Assembly: GCA_041744735.1 (NCBI GenBank)
Contig: JBGTKH010000709.1
Coordinates: 1-15,058 of the forward strand
Origin: JBGTKH01 sp041744735
GTDB taxonomy: Bacteria > Planctomycetota > Planctomycetia > Pirellulales > Pirellulaceae
Direction of reading: 5' to 3'
DNA length: 15,058 nt
Of the stretch, positions 7,465-15,058 are shown piece by piece. How positions within the stretch are numbered: position 1 is the stretch's first letter; every line of letters starts with the position of its first letter. Under the pieces are notes generated by a model that searched no databases, had not been told where the DNA came from, and was given only the letters and a program-made list of their open reading frames with translations. Both the position numbers and the translations under genes were made by a program.

Positions 7465-7574
7465 AAACATCGTCCCACGGGGGCAAGCCCCGTGGTGACG
7501 AAAAGAAGGTCTTGGATTGGTCGCGGCTGGTTTCTAAACATGGCTCCACGGAGACAAGCTCTGTGGTGGCCGGC
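7465..7574 (-). repeat. Two REP-like hairpin repeats in inverted orientation upstream of the Y1 transposase gene
   Basis: Stems lie at 7475-7495 (CCACGGGG / CCCCGTGG) and 7546-7566 (CCACGGAG / CTCTGTGG, one G-U-type mismatch), with centres 71 bp apart. Reverse-complemented, they read in the same order as copies 1 and 2 of the left array: first the CCGGCCACCAC type, then the CGTCACCACGGGG type, each followed by ATGTTTAG. Confidence 0.87.
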
Positions 7575-7591
7575 GACGCACCAAGTGCGTC
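7575..7591. repeat. Small hairpin GACGCAC-caa-GTGCGTC
   Basis: A perfect 7-bp inverted repeat with a 3-nt loop directly abuts the right end of the REP/RAYT-like unit at 7574. It may be part of the unit's end, a target feature, or a stem at the mgtE 3' side. No T run follows on either strand. Confidence 0.5.
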
Positions 7592-7658
7592 ACGCCATCG
7601 TTCAACGTATGTCTCAACGCGTGTCCCGCCTAAGCTGATCACCTCCCGCCTTGATTCA

Positions 7659-7679
7659 TCGAGTCCCGACTCGAGTCGG
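7659..7679 (-). terminator. Overlapping palindromes downstream of mgtE, possible 3'-end stem
   Basis: CCGACTCGAGTCGG (7666-7679) is a perfect 14-bp palindrome. It overlaps a second 7-bp-arm stem, TCGAGTC-cc-GACTCGA (7659-7674). The pair lies 60-80 bp past the mgtE stop codon. No T run follows, so an intrinsic terminator is not shown; the stems could stabilise the mRNA end or be another dispersed palindrome. The rest of the gene-free stretch 7592-7738 shows nothing else I can name. Confidence 0.3.
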
Positions 7680-7738
7680 CACCCGCTTGACCCCGACCGT
7701 ATTGACTATCCCCGATGGTCCCGATTTCTCAGGATTTG

Positions 7739-9112
7739 TCAACTCGTCCCTACCAGCCACGGCAGCATAAGTTGGGCGAAGCTGAGCACGAAGAAGAACC
7801 CGCACATGTCGGTCACGGTCGTTAAGATCGGGCCGCTGGCCAGCGCCGGGTCTTGCTTGACCAGCTTCAGCACCAGCGGCACCAGGCCGCCGATCGAAAC
7901 GGCAATCATCGTGTTCAGCGCCAACGCCGTTCCTACCACGAGTCCCAGGTACGCGTTACCTTTCCAGACCCACGCTGTCAGCGCGATCAGAATCCCAAGA
8001 GCCACGCCGTTGATCAGTCCAACCGAAATTTCCTTCAGCCACACCCGTAGCAATTCATTGGGGCGGATAAAACCCAAGGCCAGTTCGCGGACGCTCACGG
8101 CCAGTGCTTGGTTGCCCGAACAGCCGCTCATGTCGGAGATGATCGGCAGGAAAACGGCCAGCGCGATCACGGCGGCCAGTGTCTCTTCAAAGTACGCGAT
8201 CACGCTGGCGGCGATCACGTTCAGCACGATGTTGATGCTCAGCCACGACAGCCGCCGGCGGCTGCGCAGCAGCAAGGGCATCGTGCGCAATTCCTCTCCG
8301 CCCACGATGCCTTGGGACTTCAAATAGTCGCTGTCGGCCCGGTCGCCCAGCGCGTCTTCCACATCGGCGCGGCGCACCACGCCGACCAGCCGGCCCGCTT
8401 CATCGACCACGGGCACGCCGATGAAGGCGTGGTGGTCGAAGAACGCGCCCAACTCGTCCAGCGGCTCATCGACTTTCACCGACAGCGGATTGGGAATCAT
8501 GATGTCGACCACCGGCGTGTTGCTGGGCGTGAGCACCAAATCGCGCAGCCGCAATACGCCCTCGAGCTTCTCCTCTTGCGAGACAACGAACACGTACTGC
8601 ACGTCGTAGTCGGCGTACTCGTCGACTTTCTGCCGCAGGTCTTCGATTACGTTGCGGGCCGTAAATGTGCGCGGGTACGACAAGTACTCGGTCACCATCA
8701 ACCCGCCCGCGACATCCGGCGCGTAACTGAACAGCTTGCGGGCTTCGGCGGCCTCTTGCGGATCCATCGCGGCCAGCACCGCTTCGGCATGCTCCGCGTC
8801 GATCGCGCCGAGCACGTCCGCTTGCTCGTCGCTGTCCAGATTCTGCAGAATCACCGCGGCGCGTTCGGGCGAGAGCGCATCGACGAGCGCGGTGGCCTGC
8901 ACGTCTGGGATCTCGTCGATCAAATCGGCGGCGTCCTGCGGCTCCAAGGTCGTGAGCACCTTGAGCTGCTCCACTCCATCCAACCGCGACAATGCCAGCG
9001 CCGCTTCGCCCGGTGCCAGCGAATTAAGGTACGCTTCGAGCTGCTCGGCGTTGCCCGAATCGATGATCTCTTCCAGCTTGACCCACGGCTGTGTTTCGTG
9101 TTCGGTGGTCAT
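7739..9112 (-). CDS. mgtE: Magnesium transporter MgtE
   Basis: 457 residues, the usual length. The order is an acidic MgtE N-terminal superhelical domain (about 25-130), two CBS domains (about 138-195 and 202-255) and a five-helix membrane domain (about 285-455). The C-terminal helix carries the conserved family pattern SGPILTTVTD (426-435); by comparison with studied MgtE, its Asp435 is a likely pore residue. Known role: a Mg2+ channel in the inner membrane, gated by Mg2+ binding to the cytoplasmic N and CBS domains. The first pore loop reads LPIISDMSGCSGNQA, where well-studied members have a Gly-rich STGGNAGSQ-type loop; the family call still holds. The ATG lies 4 bp after the stop of the permease gene, so the two are almost surely one transcript. 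No strong Shine-Dalgarno is seen. Confidence 0.95.
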   Translation of the reverse strand: MTTEHETQPWVKLEEIIDSGNAEQLEAYLNSLAPGEAALALSRLDGVEQLKVLTTLEPQDAADLIDEIPDVQATALVDALSPERAAVILQNLDSDEQADVLGAIDAEHAEAVLAAMDPQEAAEARKLFSYAPDVAGGLMVTEYLSYPRTFTARNVIEDLRQKVDEYADYDVQYVFVVSQEEKLEGVLRLRDLVLTPSNTPVVDIMIPNPLSVKVDEPLDELGAFFDHHAFIGVPVVDEAGRLVGVVRRADVEDALGDRADSDYLKSQGIVGGEELRTMPLLLRSRRRLSWLSINIVLNVIAASVIAYFEETLAAVIALAVFLPIISDMSGCSGNQALAVSVRELALGFIRPNELLRVWLKEISVGLINGVALGILIALTAWVWKGNAYLGLVVGTALALNTMIAVSIGGLVPLVLKLVKQDPALASGPILTTVTDMCGFFFVLSFAQLMLPWLVGTS

Positions 9113-9116
9113 ACAT

Positions 9117-11345
9117 CTATCCCCGATGGCTGATCATCATGATTGGGCAAGTTGTGTGGCGAGCCACTTGCAGTGTGAAACGACCAAACGCCTTTCGGCC
9201 GCGGCCCAATCGCTGCACGCCCAGGATTAACAGATCGCTCTCGGCGGCGTAGCGTGCGATCACTTCATCGGCGGCAGGGCTGAGGATGATCTCGACCTTC
9301 GCGCGGCCGGGTGCCTCGTCGCGAGCAATGCGTTCCAATTCTCGCCGCGCCGCATCGCAGTCGGCTTTCTTCGCCGTTTCCGGCAGCACTCGCAAAAACG
9401 TCACTTCACGCGGGCCAGTGCGAAAGAGGCTGCCCAACAGCCGCGCCCGCAGTTGGTCGTGTCCCGCAACGCCGCCGATCGGCACCAGCAGCCGCTGGAC
9501 TTCCTGCAACTGCCAACCCGCCGGCGCCCGCAGCACAACCACGTCGCACGTGACCGAGCCCATCAGTTCGTCGAGCGGACTCGATTCGGAATTTGTCGAC
9601 AAGTCGCTCAGCCCCAACAGCAAGCTCTCGCAGCGGTGAATTTTGCAAACGCGCGTGATCTCCAGCCACGGCTGCGGAGCCATCGTGGTCAGCGCTTCTG
9701 GCGACAACCCGGCGGTGCGCGACGCCGCCAGCGCTTGTCCCAACACGGCTTGCGTGGCTTCCAGCGGCTTGGGGTTTTCCGCGGGCTGCCAATCTTCGGG
9801 CGTCACGACGACCGACAACAACAGCACGCGGCCCATGCGCGGCGGTGCCAATGCCGTGGCCACTTCGACCATCGCCGCCGCATTGGCCGGATTGGCAATC
9901 GGCACCAGCACCAGCGGATTTTGGCCGCGCATGCGCAACATCTCGGGATCCTGTGCAGCCGCCGACGCATCGACCACTCGCGCTTGCTGGGCAAACAGCG
10001 ACAGAAACAATCCGCCGCCGATGCACAACCACACAGCCGCAATCATCCCCGCCGAGGGCACCGCGAACCCTTGAAACACGGCCAGTCCCATGCACGCCAA
10101 CACGCCGATCGCCGGCACCAGCGGAAACAGCGGCGCGCGGAACGTGGCCCAGCGGTCGCCGCTGCGCTTGCGCGCCAGATAGCAAATCATGTGAGCCAAC
10201 GAAAACGTGATCAGGAAGAACAGACTCGAAGCCGCGCCTGCTGCCGAAACGTTCGGTACGACCAGCACAATCGCGACAACGATACCCGACGTTACCAGAA
10301 TCGCCGTCACCGGCGTGCCTCGCGTTTCGCTGATGACGCTGAACGCATGCGGCAGCGTGCGGTCGCGAGCCATCGACATCGCCACGCGCGACGCGGCGAA
10401 CAGATTCGCCTGTAGCGCCGACAACATCGACAAGAGGGCCGCCACGATCACCAGCCAATAACCGAACGAGCCCAGGAATTGCTGAGCCGCAACGGCGATG
10501 ATCGCTTCAGGGTTCGCCTTGCTCGCCACCGTGATCGACTGACCCGGTGCGACCCCGACCGTCGAAATCACCAACAGCAGCGGCAAGTAAATCAACAGAG
10601 CGATGCCCAACGAAGTTAACATTGCTCGCGGGATGTTGCGTTCCGGTTCGCGGATTTCACCGGCCACAGCCGCGATCAGGTCGAAACCCTGCAGAGCGAT
10701 GAATGTAAATCCCATTGCCTGAACCAGTCCCATTGCTCCAGCGGAAAAGAATGGCGTTAGACTCTGCTGCATTTCCGACGCACTGCGGCCGGTCATGGCC
10801 CACAGCCCGGCCGCGATGACCACGCCAAACACAACTAGTTTGCCGACATTGGCCCACTGCCCGCCTCCCGCACCCTTGCGCAGCAGCCCGATCGTGTACA
10901 AAGCAATCGCCGCGACCGCCAATGCAGCCACAATCCACCGCGACGCCAACCACTGCGGCGCGGAATCCGCGACTGCCTGCCAAACTTGCTGCACAACAAT
11001 CGCCGCGAAGTACCCGAACCCCAGCGCGTACAACACGGCCGCCACGATCGACGCGAACCACACGACCCAGCCCACGGCAAAGGCCGCTTCGACCGACAGC
11101 ACTTTCTTGGCAAACGTGTACGTGCCGCCCGACTGTGGAAACGCACACGACAGTTCCGCAAAGCTGAGCGCCGTGATCACGGCAATCACGCCGTTCAACG
11201 CAAACGCCAGAATCGCGCTGGGCCCGGTCGCCGCAAACGCCGCCCCCGCCAGCGCCAGAATCCCGCCGCCCACAATCGCTCCCACCCCGATCCCGATCGC
11301 TCCCACCAGTCCAATCGAGCGTTGCAATGTGCTGTCCGTAGCCAT
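9117..11345 (-). CDS. APC-superfamily amino acid permease with two C-terminal universal-stress (Usp) domains
   Basis: 742 residues. Residues about 8-455 form a roughly 12-helix permease of the APC superfamily (GAIVGGGILALAG near the start; YAELS-like SFAELSCAFPQSGGTY at 61-76; FDLIAAVAGEIREPERNIPRA at 221-241). Two Usp-like alpha/beta domains follow (about 475-608 and 616-739). The second opens with RLLVPIGG and ends with CPIMMISHRG, but has GRF where canonical ATP-binding Usp proteins have G-S/T, so nucleotide binding is unsure. Expected role: inner-membrane uptake or exchange of amino acids or related cations, with the Usp tail perhaps sensing nucleotide or stress. The start was set at the ATG at 11345 because MATDSTLQRSIGLVGAIG fits the family and GGGGGA lies just upstream; the frame is open for 69 more codons, but these overlap the small plus-strand gene and look unlike protein. 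Substrate not predictable. Confidence 0.92.
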   Translation of the reverse strand: MATDSTLQRSIGLVGAIGIGVGAIVGGGILALAGAAFAATGPSAILAFALNGVIAVITALSFAELSCAFPQSGGTYTFAKKVLSVEAAFAVGWVVWFASIVAAVLYALGFGYFAAIVVQQVWQAVADSAPQWLASRWIVAALAVAAIALYTIGLLRKGAGGGQWANVGKLVVFGVVIAAGLWAMTGRSASEMQQSLTPFFSAGAMGLVQAMGFTFIALQGFDLIAAVAGEIREPERNIPRAMLTSLGIALLIYLPLLLVISTVGVAPGQSITVASKANPEAIIAVAAQQFLGSFGYWLVIVAALLSMLSALQANLFAASRVAMSMARDRTLPHAFSVISETRGTPVTAILVTSGIVVAIVLVVPNVSAAGAASSLFFLITFSLAHMICYLARKRSGDRWATFRAPLFPLVPAIGVLACMGLAVFQGFAVPSAGMIAAVWLCIGGGLFLSLFAQQARVVDASAAAQDPEMLRMRGQNPLVLVPIANPANAAAMVEVATALAPPRMGRVLLLSVVVTPEDWQPAENPKPLEATQAVLGQALAASRTAGLSPEALTTMAPQPWLEITRVCKIHRCESLLLGLSDLSTNSESSPLDELMGSVTCDVVVLRAPAGWQLQEVQRLLVPIGGVAGHDQLRARLLGSLFRTGPREVTFLRVLPETAKKADCDAARRELERIARDEAPGRAKVEIILSPAADEVIARYAAESDLLILGVQRLGRGRKAFGRFTLQVARHTTCPIMMISHRG

Positions 11346-11360
11346 CCGGTCCCCCAAGAC

Positions 11361-11389
11361 TTGAAACCACTGTTGGCTGATTCTAGAAC
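11361..11389 (+). promoter_or_regulatory. Candidate promoter of the small membrane protein gene
   Basis: TTGAAA (11361-11366) and TAGAAC (11384-11389) are 17 bp apart, a weak match to a sigma-70-type promoter. They lie in the 113-bp gap between divergent genes. This would place transcription start near the 8-8-8 inverted repeat at 11389-11412. Planctomycete promoters are poorly defined, so this is only a suggestion. Confidence 0.2.
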
Positions 11390-11412
11390 GTCTCGCCGAT
11401 TCACGCGAGACG
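11389..11412. promoter_or_regulatory. 8-8-8 inverted repeat in the divergent intergenic region (possible operator or stem)
   Basis: CGTCTCGC (11389-11396) and GCGAGACG (11405-11412) are exact reverse complements separated by 8 nt. The repeat sits between the permease start (11345) and the small membrane protein start (11459). Dyads of this shape can bind dimeric repressors controlling both directions, or form an mRNA leader stem. No regulator gene is nearby. Confidence 0.35.
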
Positions 11413-11450
11413 CGATGTCCATGTTGTCGCAACTTAGCTGGAAAGGTACG

Positions 11451-11462
11451 ATGAATCCATGA
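11451..11462 (+). other. Three-codon upstream ORF overlapping the small membrane protein start
   Basis: ATG AAT CCA TGA overlaps the ATG of the 60-residue gene by an ATGA junction. The purine-rich GGAAAGG is better spaced for this ATG (4 nt) than for the downstream one (12 nt). It could couple translation by termination-reinitiation, or be chance. Confidence 0.25.
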
Positions 11463-11641
11463 AAGCTTTCGGTCGCCTATTGCAGATTGTGGGGCTGATC
11501 CTGTTGCCGCTGTCGATGATGATGCAGTTGACCGACGTGTTGGGACGTCCATTTAACGTCAGTCACATGGTGATCATGATGGTCTTCGGGGTCGCGGCGT
11601 TTTATCTCGGTCGGATGCTTGAAGGTTACGCTGGCGGATGA
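11459..11641 (+). CDS. Small conserved-type two-helix membrane protein
   Basis: 60 residues. Two hydrophobic stretches (about 7-25, LLQIVGLILLPLSMMMQL, and 34-54, VSHMVIMMVFGVAAFYLGR) are joined by a short polar turn containing TDVLGRP. The N-terminus is basic (MKAFGR) and the C-terminus short (EGYAGG). It resembles small uncharacterised planctomycete membrane proteins that I recall only in outline, so no function is assigned. GGAAAGG lies at 11440-11446, 12 nt before this ATG and 4 nt before an ATG at 11451 that opens a three-codon frame (ATG AAT CCA TGA) overlapping this start. The gene lies 61 bp upstream of the exported propeller gene on the same strand and may share its transcript. Confidence 0.72.
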   Translation: MKAFGRLLQIVGLILLPLSMMMQLTDVLGRPFNVSHMVIMMVFGVAAFYLGRMLEGYAGG

Positions 11642-11702
11642 TCTGTAGGATGGGCATTGCTGCCTTTCAAGGTCATTGCAATTTGTTGAACGAGTTAACT
11701 GA

Positions 11703-14120
11703 ATGCCTCGAACCTGCACACGAACTGGTTGGACTGCGGTCGTTAGTGTCTGCCTTTCCTGGTCCGCATTCGGCGCCACGGCGAATGCACAATTGCTGCC
11801 CGAGCCATCGCTTTCTCCCAGCGTGTATTTAGACGAAGCTCAAAGTTCCGAACGTTCGCATTTGGAACGCGTCCAGCAGTTCCTGGCTGATAAACAGTGG
11901 GACGAGGCGGTCGAGACGCTGCGCCGCTTGATGGAAAACTCCGGTGCGAAGTTGATGCGGATGCAAACGTCGGCGCAAGACCCCGGCGGTTATACGCGCT
12001 ACGTGCCGCTGCTTCACATCGGCCACATGCGATTGGCGGAGTTGGGAAAAATGGCGCCGGAAGCGCTGGCTCTGTATCGCAGCCGTGTCGATCCGTTGGC
12101 CCAGCGCTGGTACGACGAGGCGCTGGCCGCGCGCGACGCCGCATTGCTCGACCGCATTGTCGAGCAGATGTTTGTCAACAGCGTCGGCGATGACGCGCTG
12201 TACCGGCTTGGTGAGTTCGCGCTCGAGCGCGGTGAGTACACACGGGCTCGCGAGTACTGGGAGCGAATCAGCCCGCGGCTGCGATCACCGGCTCAACCAC
12301 AGCCGCTGCTTCGCACGCCGCCTGAGCGGCCGTTATGGTTGGCACTGCGCGGCGTCGATCTCGCAAGCCGCTGGGCGGAATTGGAACCGTTGTTCACACA
12401 ACCCAGCGGCAGCGCGACGTGGCTTGCTTATCCCGACACCGATTTGAATTTGGCCGACGTACGAGCGCGGCTGGTGCTCGTTTCAATTATGGAAGGATCA
12501 GTGTCGCGGGCACAGATCGAACTGGACGTTCTTCGCCGGCTGCATCCTGAAGCCGAAGGACAAATTGCCGGCGGCCAGGGAAAATACGTTGACTTGCTTG
12601 CCGAGTTAATCGCACAAAGCAAACTGTGGCTTCCGCCGGCCCAGGAGCTCGGTTGGCATACGTTCGCCGGTTCGGAGTCTCGCAACACGACGGCTGCAAA
12701 CCGCATCGACATTGGCGGGACGCCGATTTGGCAGCAACCGTTGCCACGGCTTGCCGCAGGTCAAGAGCGGATCGGCGGCGGTCGCCAGCGGATGGCCGAG
12801 GACTTCGACGGCTTGCTCAGCTACCATCCGATCGTCGTTGGGGACACTGTGCTGTGGAACGACCCAGCGCACATCCGGGCGTTCGATCTGCATACGGGCG
12901 AAGAGAAATCTCCGGTGCCCGATCGGCCGGAAGAGAAACAGGGCTCGATTTACGAACTTGCGAGCGACGAGATTAGGCAGCCGTATGTCGGCGTGCCGCG
13001 ATTTACGATGACGGTTCACGGCGACACGCTGCTCGCACGCATGGGTTCGCCGATCACTGCGGTCAAGAATGACACCACGTTTCCTCGCCCGCCCGGCACG
13101 ATTGTCGGCATGGACGTGAACCGGCACCGGCTGCTGTTTACGATTCCGCCCCCCAGCGACGGTGACCGCCAGTGGGCGTTCGACGGTTCGCCACTTTCGG
13201 ACGGAGCAAACTTGTTTGTCGCTATGCGGCATAGCCAACTGGGAAGCGCCCGATCCGAAGTTCACGTGGCCTGCTACGACATGCAAACGGCGGGGCGAGA
13301 CGAGAAATCGCCGGATGTCGGCCGTCGCTGGCGCACGTGGATTTGCGGCGCGGATACGATCAGCCAAGGCATCTTGGATGAGATAACGCACAACCTGCTG
13401 GCCATTAGCGAAGGAACGATTTACTGCAACACGAATCTCGGCGTCGTGACCGCGCTGTCGGCTCGCGATGGAACGATCAAGTGGATCACACGCTATCCGC
13501 GAGCCCCATTTCGCAGCCCCGATCCGGATCGCGACGACTTGCATTTCTTTCGTGATTTGAATCCTTGTCTCGTTCACAAGGGTATCGTGATCGTGGCGCC
13601 CTCCGACTGCGACAGAATCTTTGCTTTGGACGCGGCGACGGGGCAATTTCTTTGGGAGAGTGGCGTGACGGGCGTCGTGCATTTGCTGGGTGTCGGCGCG
13701 GACAATCTGCTGGTCAGCGGCGACTATTTGTATTGGCTCGACGTGCACACCGGACAGCTCGTCGGACAGTTTCCGCCGCCCGGACAAAACGTTCGTGGCT
13801 ATACCCGCGCGAATCCGCCCGGTTACGGCCGCGGCGTGCTGGCCGGCGACGTGGTGTACTGGCCGACGCGCGAGTACATTCACGTCTTTCGACAAGAGAC
13901 CGTGCGAAACGAAACCGGTTGGATGCCGGTCAAAGTCGGCCAGATCGAACTCACCCAACGCGGTGCCGGCGGCGGCAATCTGCTGATCGCCGACGGCATC
14001 TTGCTGATCGCCACGGCCGACAGATTGTTTGCCTTTAACGAATTCGGCCGCATTCGACCCCGGCCCGAGGCTGCGCAGGCGGCATTGCCGCCCGCCGGCA
14101 ACGCCGAACCCGCTCCTTAG
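11703..14120 (+). CDS. Exported TPR / PQQ-type beta-propeller repeat protein
   Basis: 805 residues. A signal peptide spans about 1-29, with a hydrophobic core (WTAVVSVCLSWSAFGA) and an ANA-Q cleavage site, so the product should leave the cytoplasm. Residues about 50-200 are helical and TPR-like (HLERVQQFLADKQWDEAVETL; LYRLGEFALERGEYTRAREY). From about 330 to 790 the protein has repeated beta-propeller blades of the PQQ/BamB type, seen in blade endings such as IRAFDLHTGEE, VTALSARDGTIKW, IFALDAATGQFLW and LYWLDVHTGQLVG. PQQ-type propellers of this kind often bind proteins rather than the cofactor, and no catalytic residues for a quinoprotein dehydrogenase are evident. Likely a scaffold or assembly protein in the periplasm or envelope. 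It precedes a MoxR ATPase gene with the same orientation. The ATG is the only start giving the signal peptide; no strong Shine-Dalgarno is present. Confidence 0.88.
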   Translation: MPRTCTRTGWTAVVSVCLSWSAFGATANAQLLPEPSLSPSVYLDEAQSSERSHLERVQQFLADKQWDEAVETLRRLMENSGAKLMRMQTSAQDPGGYTRYVPLLHIGHMRLAELGKMAPEALALYRSRVDPLAQRWYDEALAARDAALLDRIVEQMFVNSVGDDALYRLGEFALERGEYTRAREYWERISPRLRSPAQPQPLLRTPPERPLWLALRGVDLASRWAELEPLFTQPSGSATWLAYPDTDLNLADVRARLVLVSIMEGSVSRAQIELDVLRRLHPEAEGQIAGGQGKYVDLLAELIAQSKLWLPPAQELGWHTFAGSESRNTTAANRIDIGGTPIWQQPLPRLAAGQERIGGGRQRMAEDFDGLLSYHPIVVGDTVLWNDPAHIRAFDLHTGEEKSPVPDRPEEKQGSIYELASDEIRQPYVGVPRFTMTVHGDTLLARMGSPITAVKNDTTFPRPPGTIVGMDVNRHRLLFTIPPPSDGDRQWAFDGSPLSDGANLFVAMRHSQLGSARSEVHVACYDMQTAGRDEKSPDVGRRWRTWICGADTISQGILDEITHNLLAISEGTIYCNTNLGVVTALSARDGTIKWITRYPRAPFRSPDPDRDDLHFFRDLNPCLVHKGIVIVAPSDCDRIFALDAATGQFLWESGVTGVVHLLGVGADNLLVSGDYLYWLDVHTGQLVGQFPPPGQNVRGYTRANPPGYGRGVLAGDVVYWPTREYIHVFRQETVRNETGWMPVKVGQIELTQRGAGGGNLLIADGILLIATADRLFAFNEFGRIRPRPEAAQAALPPAGNAEPAP

Positions 14121-14151
14121 CGAGTCGTGGCCGAATTGCTCCGAAAATGAA

Positions 14152-14220
14152 TCGTTTAACGGCAAGCCGAAGGCGACGGTGGCCGCAAAACGCGGGCGCC
14201 TTCGGCTTGCCGTTAAACGA
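14152..14220. repeat. Perfect 24-bp-arm inverted repeat (dispersed palindrome or terminator)
   Basis: The arms 14152-14175 (starting TCGTTTAACGGCAAGCCGAA) and 14197-14220 are exact reverse complements with a 21-nt loop. The element starts 31 bp after the stop of the propeller gene, so its RNA stem could terminate or protect that transcript, though no T run follows. Size and design resemble the 31-bp-arm palindrome at 3825-3913, but the sequence differs. Confidence 0.88.
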
Positions 14221-14293
14221 CTTTGCATCAATAGGCCGACTTGAAGTCCTTTGGCCAGAGTTTCGAAATGTCCGTCGCGGTCTATCGTCGTAC

Positions 14294-14320
14294 TTGTCGG
14301 ACAAGAATGTCCAACCTACA
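14294..14320. repeat. Short hairpin motif TTGTCGGACAAGAATGTCCAAC (probable dispersed repeat)
   Basis: GGACA (14299-14303) and TGTCC (14308-14312) form a 5-bp stem with an AGAA loop, followed by AACCTACA. The motif looks like a repeat I associate loosely with planctomycete intergenic DNA; that memory cannot be checked here. It lies 56-82 bp before the MoxR start codon. No promoter was recognised in 14221-14375. Confidence 0.4.
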
Positions 14321-14375
14321 GTAGAGGCTTGCCGCCGCTTCTGAATCGTACGATCACGCGTCGAACACTCGCTGG

Positions 14376-15058
<683 letters not shown>

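Larger units (their letters stand above)
6315..7574. mobile_element. REP/RAYT-like unit with 48-bp terminal inverted repeats around a Y1 transposase gene
   Basis: The ends 6315-6362 and 7527-7574 are inverted repeats agreeing at 44 of 48 positions (GCCGGCCACCAC ... CCATGTTTAG ... AACCAG). Inside each end, going inward, is a second type of hairpin beginning GTCACCACGGGG. All hairpins on the left point right and both on the right point left, so the single IS200/RAYT-like gene (minus strand) sits in a nested, mirror-symmetric frame. Known REP-RAYT loci (REPtrons) have this general design. No target-site duplication was evident beside the ends. The left end lies 28 bp before the start codon of the transglutaminase gene. 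Confidence 0.72.

Noticed and set aside
11346..11552. 69-codon N-terminal extension of the permease frame
   Set aside because: It overlaps the divergent intergenic region and the plus-strand small gene; permease homology begins just after the ATG at 11345, which has a purine-rich site upstream.
11642..11702. Possible dispersed repeat TGTAGGATGGGCATTGC before the propeller gene
   Set aside because: It looked like a familiar intergenic motif, but there is no second copy in the window and no palindrome, so it cannot be supported.
12606..14231. Minus-strand 541-residue open frame
   Set aside because: Antisense to the exported propeller gene, whose own frame has a signal peptide and blade motifs; part of this frame also runs into the palindrome.

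Overview
This window reads like a piece of a planctomycete chromosome, probably of the Pirellulales type. That is an inference from the gene families (a secreted PQQ-type beta-propeller protein just before a MoxR ATPase, a tiny two-helix membrane protein, very large transglutaminase and ATP-grasp/alpha-E proteins), the GC-rich coding, and the many short dispersed palindromes between and even inside genes. No rRNA, tRNA or CRISPR array was seen.

Minus-strand block (about 180-11345), read right to left. It starts with an amino-acid/cation permease carrying two C-terminal universal-stress domains. The MgtE magnesium transporter follows 4 bp later. Next comes a 1.26-kb unit (6315-7574) bounded by 48-bp terminal inverted repeats that match at 44 positions. 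This unit holds a HUH/Y1 (IS200/RAYT-like) gene flanked by inward-facing hairpin repeats: five copies at about 70-bp spacing on one side and two on the other. Only 28 bp further on begins an 1131-residue transglutaminase + DUF2126 protein, followed by an 862-residue circularly permuted ATP-grasp + alpha-E fusion. The last two form the widespread but poorly understood transglutaminase / ATP-grasp / alpha-E module, predicted to make or modify peptides. The block ends in arrays of 7-bp tandem repeats that contain the stop codon of the ATP-grasp gene.

Plus-strand block (about 11459-15058). After a short divergent intergenic region with an 8-8-8 inverted repeat come a 60-residue two-helix membrane protein, an exported 805-residue TPR + beta-propeller protein, a palindrome-rich gap, and the start of a MoxR-family AAA+ ATPase cut by the window end.

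The most interesting items are the REP/RAYT-like unit, whose protein looks like two fused Y1 domains with the HUH motif kept in one half and the nucleophile-type tyrosine in the other; a perfect 31-bp-arm palindrome sitting in frame inside the DUF2126 gene; and heptamer arrays that share an invariant TGAC core.
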